Source: DATGMB01 sp035293845
GTDB taxonomy: Bacteria; Acidobacteriota; Terriglobia; Bryobacterales; Bryobacteraceae
Length of the DNA stretch: 25,598 bases
Assembly: GCA_035293845.1 (NCBI GenBank)
Contig: DATGMB010000040.1
Coordinates: forward strand, 1-25,598
Direction of reading: 5' to 3'
This document shows positions 22,120-25,598 of this stretch, piece after piece. Positions within the stretch are counted from its first letter, which is position 1. Each line of letters starts with the position of its first letter. Made by a program: the position numbers and the translations under genes. The notes beneath the pieces were generated by a model, which did no database searches, was not told where the DNA came from, and saw only the letters and a list, made by a program, of their open reading frames with translations.

Positions 22120-23198
22120 AGCAGTCGCCAATAACGTTCCGAGATGGTGCTCACCCGATGGTGCGTGCGAACGTGAGCCGCTCCCCGCCGGCCGATCTCC
22201 GCGGCCACCTCGTTTACCGATGTTAGCAGACGCATGTGCTCCCGGAGCGAAGCGCGCTCCTCCGCGCCCGGCGGAATCCGCACACAGGCGTCTTCCGGAA
22301 ACGCGCGGCATTCTTCGCCATCCGTCACCAGTACCGGCCTGCCGATGCCCATCAGCCGGATAGCGATGCCGGAGGTCTCGCCGGCCGCCGGGTATCTCAG
22401 GTTGATGCAGGCATCCACGGCCTGCGCCGCGCGCCAGAATTCACGCTCCGGAAGATGCGGAAGCCGGTAAACGCCTGGCCCGCGGACGAGCGGCGCGGCG
22501 GCGCGGCGGAGATCGCTCGAAACGAATTCCCCGGCCACCAGCAGAGCCGCCCGCGGCAGCTCGCGCCGCACCGCGGCGAAAGCGTCGAGCACCGCCATCA
22601 GCCGCTTGGACTCCCGCAGGTAGCCGAAAACCCCGAACACGAACGCGCCCGGCGGAATGCCCAGCCGCTGCCGGTAACGGATCGCTTCGGCCTCGCCGCC
22701 GGGTTCGGGCGGTGCGAACAGGTGCGGGATCTCCTCGACCCTCCCCGCCCCGTGCTCCCGCGCGATGCGCGCCGCCGCCGGGTTGTGCACCACGACCGCG
22801 CGCGCCCGTTCCACCGCGCGCCGCAGCATCGGGAACTGGAAGTACCGCGAGTCGGCCCCGGAGCCCGCCCGCCCGCGCCAGAACTCGCGCGCCAGTTCGC
22901 GGTTCCACTCGCCATAGTTGAAGACGAATTCCTCGATGTAAGCGCCTTCGTCGAGCGCGCCGAGCAGGAAGTGGTGCAGCACGGCGTCGTGCAGCACGAT
23001 GACGCCGGGCCGCTCCAACGCCAGCCGGTAGATCTCCGCGTGCAGCCGGTTGTTGCCCAAGTGGTAGAGCGCCGCGTCGCAGCGCCGCGGCGCGATCTCC
23101 ACCCGCCCGCAGGCTCGCAACCCCCCGATCAGCGCCGCCGCGTAATCGGCCACGCCCGTCCTCGCGGGCGGCAGCGGCGAATAGAACCCCACCGTCAA
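22101..23198 (-). CDS. GT4-like glycosyltransferase (GETSG variant)
   Basis: 365 residues if the TTG at 23198-23196 is used; this overlaps the yggS stop as TTGA and has GAGGA about 10 bases upstream. GTG at 23192 is the alternative. The N-terminal Rossmann-like domain includes FYSPLPPARTGVADYAAALI, YHLGNNRLHAEIYRLA and GVIVLHDAVLHHFLLGA; the C-terminal domain has FGVFGYLRESKRLMAVLDAF and AGETSGIAIRLMGIGRPVLVTD. The usual EX7E pair of retaining GT4 enzymes is only half present: Glu274 in GETSG, but Leu at the second position. This GETSG form is a known variant among bacterial GT4-like proteins. The substrate is probably a surface glycan or glycolipid. Middle gene of the yggS-GT-CocE overlapping run. 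Confidence 0.85.
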   Translation of the reverse strand: MTVGFYSPLPPARTGVADYAAALIGGLRACGRVEIAPRRCDAALYHLGNNRLHAEIYRLALERPGVIVLHDAVLHHFLLGALDEGAYIEEFVFNYGEWNRELAREFWRGRAGSGADSRYFQFPMLRRAVERARAVVVHNPAAARIAREHGAGRVEEIPHLFAPPEPGGEAEAIRYRQRLGIPPGAFVFGVFGYLRESKRLMAVLDAFAAVRRELPRAALLVAGEFVSSDLRRAAAPLVRGPGVYRLPHLPEREFWRAAQAVDACINLRYPAAGETSGIAIRLMGIGRPVLVTDGEECRAFPEDACVRIPPGAEERASLREHMRLLTSVNEVAAEIGRRGAAHVRTHHRVSTISERYWRLLCDIFT

Positions 23199-23893
23199 GC
23201 CGGCTTTTTCCTCTTCCCGAACAACGCCGTGCCCACCCGCACGCAGGTCGCGCCCTCTTCGATGGCCGTCTCCAGGTCGTGCGACATCCCCATCGAGAGC
23301 TCGCGCAACCCGTGCTCTTCCGCCAGCTCGCGCAGCCGCCGGAAGTAGGGGCGTGACGCTTCCGGGTCCTCCGACCACGGCGGCATGGTCATCAGCCCCC
23401 GCAGCCGCAGGTTCGGGCACGCGCACACGGCGCGGATCAGCTCCGGCAGTTCCTCCGGCGCCGCGCCGCTCTTGGCCTCTTCCGGGGACAGCTTCACTTC
23501 GAGCATGACTTCGAGCGGCCTGCCGGTTTCGTTCAGCCGCCGCGCCAGCTTCGCCGAATCGACGGTCTGCACCACCTGGAACAATTCCGCCGCTTTCTTC
23601 GCCTTATTCGATTGCAAGTGGCCGATCAGGTGGAAGCGCGCGCCTTCGAGGTCCGCCAGAGCCGGCGCTTTGCCCTCGAACTCCTGCACGTAGTTTTCGC
23701 CGAACTCGCGCAGCCCGAGGCTGTACGCTTCGCGGATCGTTTCGGCCGGGAACACCTTCGTCACCGCCAGCAGCAGAATGCTCTCCGGGTCGCGCCGGGC
23801 CCGCTCCGCGGCGCGCGCGATGCGCTCCCGTACCGCCGCCAATCGTTCTCGCACGGGATTAGTATCCCACGTTGCCGGCGCTGCATTCGTCAT
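23195..23893 (-). CDS. yggS: YggS/PROSC-type PLP-binding protein
   Basis: 232 residues from ATG 23893; longer in-frame starts exist but extend into the divergent promoter region. The single-domain PLP-binding barrel is clear: VRERLAAVRERIARAAERA, LLLAVTKVFP with the PLP-binding Lys46, FGENYVQEF, FHLIGHLQSNKAKK, LRLRGLMTMPP and LSMGMSHDLETAIEEGATCVRVGTALFG (two adjoining stretches). It is a cytoplasmic PLP-homeostasis protein, not an enzyme with known turnover. In many bacteria the gene sits with cell-envelope or division genes; here it precedes a glycosyltransferase. It overlaps that gene by four bases and is divergent from thiE, another cofactor gene, across 156 bases. Confidence 0.95.
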   Translation of the reverse strand: MTNAAPATWDTNPVRERLAAVRERIARAAERARRDPESILLLAVTKVFPAETIREAYSLGLREFGENYVQEFEGKAPALADLEGARFHLIGHLQSNKAKKAAELFQVVQTVDSAKLARRLNETGRPLEVMLEVKLSPEEAKSGAAPEELPELIRAVCACPNLRLRGLMTMPPWSEDPEASRPYFRRLRELAEEHGLRELSMGMSHDLETAIEEGATCVRVGTALFGKRKKPA

Positions 23894-23971
23894 TCTCAAC
23901 AGGATGAGCCGGCCGCTACCGCTCCGCCTCCCGCCCGAAGCCGCGTTGCTCGTGATCCACAGTCGTCCGCG

Positions 23972-23988
23972 CGGGAGATGTTCTCCCG
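23972..23988. promoter_or_regulatory. Hairpin in the yggS-thiE divergent region
   Basis: CGGGAGA (23972-23978) pairs with TCTCCCG (23982-23988) around TGT. It lies midway between the divergent yggS and thiE starts and would be in the leader of either transcript. No T-run follows on either strand, so it is more likely an operator or leader structure than a terminator. I see no TPP riboswitch consensus here. Confidence 0.3.
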
Positions 23989-24049
23989 GCGGTTGTGTTG
24001 GAGTAGTCTGCGCCTCGGACCGCATACGCTATCATGGGCAATCCGCCTC

Positions 24050-24688
24050 ATGCGTCTGCCGCGCCTGTATCCCATCCTCGACACCGAAGCCCTCGCCGCC
24101 CGCGGCATCCGCCCGGAAACCGCCGCCGCGGCGTGGATCGAAGGCGGCGCCGGCATCCTCCAACTCCGCCACAAAGGCCACTGGAGCCGCGATATCCTCG
24201 ACACCGCAAAGGCCGTCGCGCGCCTTTGCCGCGAAGCCGGCACGGAGCTCATCATCAACGACCGCGCCGATTTCGCCCTGCTCCTCGAAGCCGGCCTGCA
24301 CGTCGGCCAGGATGATCTGGCGCCGCGCGATGCGCGCAACCTGATCGGCGGAGCCGCGATCCTCGGCTTTTCGAGCCACAGCGCCCGGCAGCTCTGCGAA
24401 GCCGCGGGCGAGCCGGTCGACTACGTCGCGCTCGGCCCGATCTTCGCCACCGCGTCGAAACGCAACCCGGATCCCGTGCTCGGCGTCGAAGAAGTGCGCC
24501 GGTGCCGTCCGCTGCTCGAAAAACCGCTGGTCGCGATCGGCGGCATCACTCTCGCCAATGCGCTCGAAGTGCTCCGCGCCGGGGCCGATTCGCTGGCCGT
24601 TATCGCCGGCCTCCTCCCCGAACACGCTTCGGCGCAAACGCTACGTCAACGGATGGAAGAATGGCAACAACTCGTGAAAGCGGTTTAG
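24050..24688 (+). CDS. thiE: Thiamine-phosphate synthase
   Basis: 212 residues from ATG 24050, the usual length for ThiE. It couples the pyrimidine HMP-PP with the thiazole phosphate to make thiamine monophosphate in the cytoplasm. TIM-barrel motifs occur in order: GAGILQLRHK (33-42; ILQLR with Arg40 and Lys42 near the diphosphate site), IINDRADFALLLEAGLHVGQDDL (68-90, quoted here as IINDRADFALL and AGLHVGQDDL), LGFSSHS, YVALGPIFATASKRNPD, and VAIGGITLANALEVLRAGADS (as VAIGGIT and RAGADS). ThiE and its regulator-like homologue TenI are similar; the complete INDR, GQxDL and GPIFxT-K motifs favour ThiE. No other thiamine gene is in view. The last 28 bases overlap the start of the permease gene. 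Confidence 0.9.
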   Translation: MRLPRLYPILDTEALAARGIRPETAAAAWIEGGAGILQLRHKGHWSRDILDTAKAVARLCREAGTELIINDRADFALLLEAGLHVGQDDLAPRDARNLIGGAAILGFSSHSARQLCEAAGEPVDYVALGPIFATASKRNPDPVLGVEEVRRCRPLLEKPLVAIGGITLANALEVLRAGADSLAVIAGLLPEHASAQTLRQRMEEWQQLVKAV

Positions 24689-25598
24689 TCAAAGGCCTCG
24701 GCCTCATCGACTCCACCACGCTCGTGATGGGCTCGATGATCGGCTCCGGCGTATTCATCGTGGCGGCCGATATGTCCCGCCAGTTGCAGTCGCCGGGCCT
24801 CCTGATCCTGGCCTGGGTCGCGACCGCCCTCCTCACCCTCATCGCGGCCCTCAGCTACGGCGAACTCGCTGCGGCCATGCCCCACGCCGGCGGCCAATAC
24901 GTCTACCTGCGCGAAGCGTTCGGGCCGATGTGCGGCTTTCTCTATGGCTGGACGCTGTTCCTGGTCATCCAGACCGGCACCATCGCGGCCGTGGCCGTCG
25001 CGTTCGCGAAATTCAGCGGCGTCTTCGTGCCCTGGATCTCGGCGCAGAATTACCTGTTCGGCAGCGGAAAAATCGGCCTCACCACGCAGCAGCTCACGGC
25101 CATCGCCATCGTCGTGCTCCTGACCGCGGTCAACACGCGCGGCATCCGCGCCGGCGCGGCGGTGCAGAACGTATTCACCTTCGCCAAGGTGGCGGCGCTC
25201 GCCGGGCTCGTGATCGCGGGTTTTCTGGTCGGCCGCAACGCCGAAGCCGCCGCCAGCAATTTCCACGATTTTTTCCGCAATGCCGATTGGAGCTTCACCA
25301 CCATCCGGCTGATCGGCGTGGCCATGGTGGGATCGCTGTTCTCCTCGGACGCGTGGAATAACGTTACCTTCACCGCGGGCGAGGTCCGCAATCCGCGGCG
25401 CAACCTGCCGCTCTCGCTCGCGCTCGGCGTGCTGATCGTCTCCGCTCTGTACATCGCCACGCAGTTCACCTACCTCAACGTCCTCACGTTCCCGGAAATC
25501 CAGCATGCCGCCGAGGACCGCGTGGCCACCGCCGCCGCCGCCCGCATGTTCGGCCCGGTCGCCGTCCAGTTGATGGCCGCCGCCATCATGATTTCGAC
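24661..25598 (+). CDS. APC-superfamily amino acid permease, LAT-like (3' truncated by window)
   Basis: 312 codons are visible without a stop; the gene continues past the window edge. The ATG at 24661 lies inside the end of thiE, with GGAAG just upstream. The first membrane span contains the substrate-binding motif GSMIGSGVFIVAADM (21-35), followed by AALSYGELAAAMPHAGGQYV, FLYGWTLFLVIQTG, a span at about 137-160, and SLFSSDAWNNVTFTAGEVRN with PRRNLPLSLALG. The SSDAWNN...GEVRNPRRNLP pattern is that of LAT/SLC7-type exchangers and uptake permeases. About eight of the expected twelve spans are visible. It should move amino acids across the inner membrane; overlap with thiE means co-transcription but no clear shared pathway. 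Confidence 0.9.
   Translation, partial: MATTRESGLVKGLGLIDSTTLVMGSMIGSGVFIVAADMSRQLQSPGLLILAWVATALLTLIAALSYGELAAAMPHAGGQYVYLREAFGPMCGFLYGWTLFLVIQTGTIAAVAVAFAKFSGVFVPWISAQNYLFGSGKIGLTTQQLTAIAIVVLLTAVNTRGIRAGAAVQNVFTFAKVAALAGLVIAGFLVGRNAEAAASNFHDFFRNADWSFTTIRLIGVAMVGSLFSSDAWNNVTFTAGEVRNPRRNLPLSLALGVLIVSALYIATQFTYLNVLTFPEIQHAAEDRVATAAAARMFGPVAVQLMAAAIMIS

Noticed and set aside
22120..22311. Extended N-terminus of the CocE-type hydrolase inside the glycosyltransferase gene
   Set aside because: The added residues are low-complexity Gly/Arg/Ala/Ser and would bury the signal peptide; GTG 22119 is preferred.
23894..24049. TPP riboswitch upstream of thiE
   Set aside because: I looked for the CTGAGA and ACCTGA...GATAATGCC type core elements and found neither.
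1..25598. CRISPR arrays, tRNA or rRNA genes, insertion sequences, prophage genes
   Set aside because: No regularly spaced direct repeats, no cloverleaf or rRNA-like sequence recognised by eye, and no transposase or integrase motif. A tRNAscan, CRISPR finder and ISfinder search would settle this.

Overview
The window looks like a chromosomal stretch from a soil-type Acidobacterium, probably of the Solibacter/Bryobacter group. The evidence is high GC (roughly two thirds by eye), Oar-like TonB receptors with an N-terminal carboxypeptidase-regulatory domain, a VWFA-related protein of the acidobacterial type, a surface protein ending in LPKTDS plus a hydrophobic tail, and dense overlapping genes with many GTG/TTG starts. 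The taxonomic call is inference. I see no rRNA, tRNA, CRISPR array, transposase or prophage gene.

Layout. 1-4033 (+): the tail of one TonB-dependent receptor, a second complete receptor-like gene and a secreted DUF4380-type protein. 4034-4390 has no gene but holds several inverted repeats. 4391-5886 (+): a PHP-domain metal-dependent hydrolase-like protein coupled to a small DUF2062 membrane protein. 5861-8333 (-): a lipase-maturation-factor-like membrane protein followed by a secreted YVTN/YncE-type beta-propeller. 8468-13801 (+): two abutting genes for an ATP-driven iron-sulfur redox system of the 2-hydroxyacyl-CoA dehydratase/benzoyl-CoA reductase/double-cubane family. The first gene is the HgdB-like component; the second fuses two activase ATPase domains to a DUF2229 region. 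13933-14679 (+): a SpoIIE/RsbU-type PPM phosphatase with damaged metal-site motifs. 14792-17254 (+): a secreted S9 peptidase resembling glutamyl endopeptidase.

17460-19765 (+) is a compact surface-display locus: an LPxT-type sorting substrate, a secreted VWA protein and a class D-like sortase, joined by zero-gap and ATGA junctions. It is followed by an AbrB/MazE-type antitoxin and a Doc-type Fic toxin with their own promoter, whose -10 lies in a perfect palindrome. 20422-23893 (-) is an overlapping three-gene run: yggS-type PLP-binding protein, a GT4-like glycosyltransferase and a secreted CocE/NonD hydrolase. Divergent from it is thiE, with an LAT-like amino acid permease that starts inside thiE and runs off the window.

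The most interesting items are the sortase locus in a presumed diderm; the split and re-ordered dehydratase/activase pair with a structured leader; a 40-42 bp palindromic repeat present once as a 3' hairpin and once inside the VWA coding start; and the phosphatase with altered metal-binding positions.
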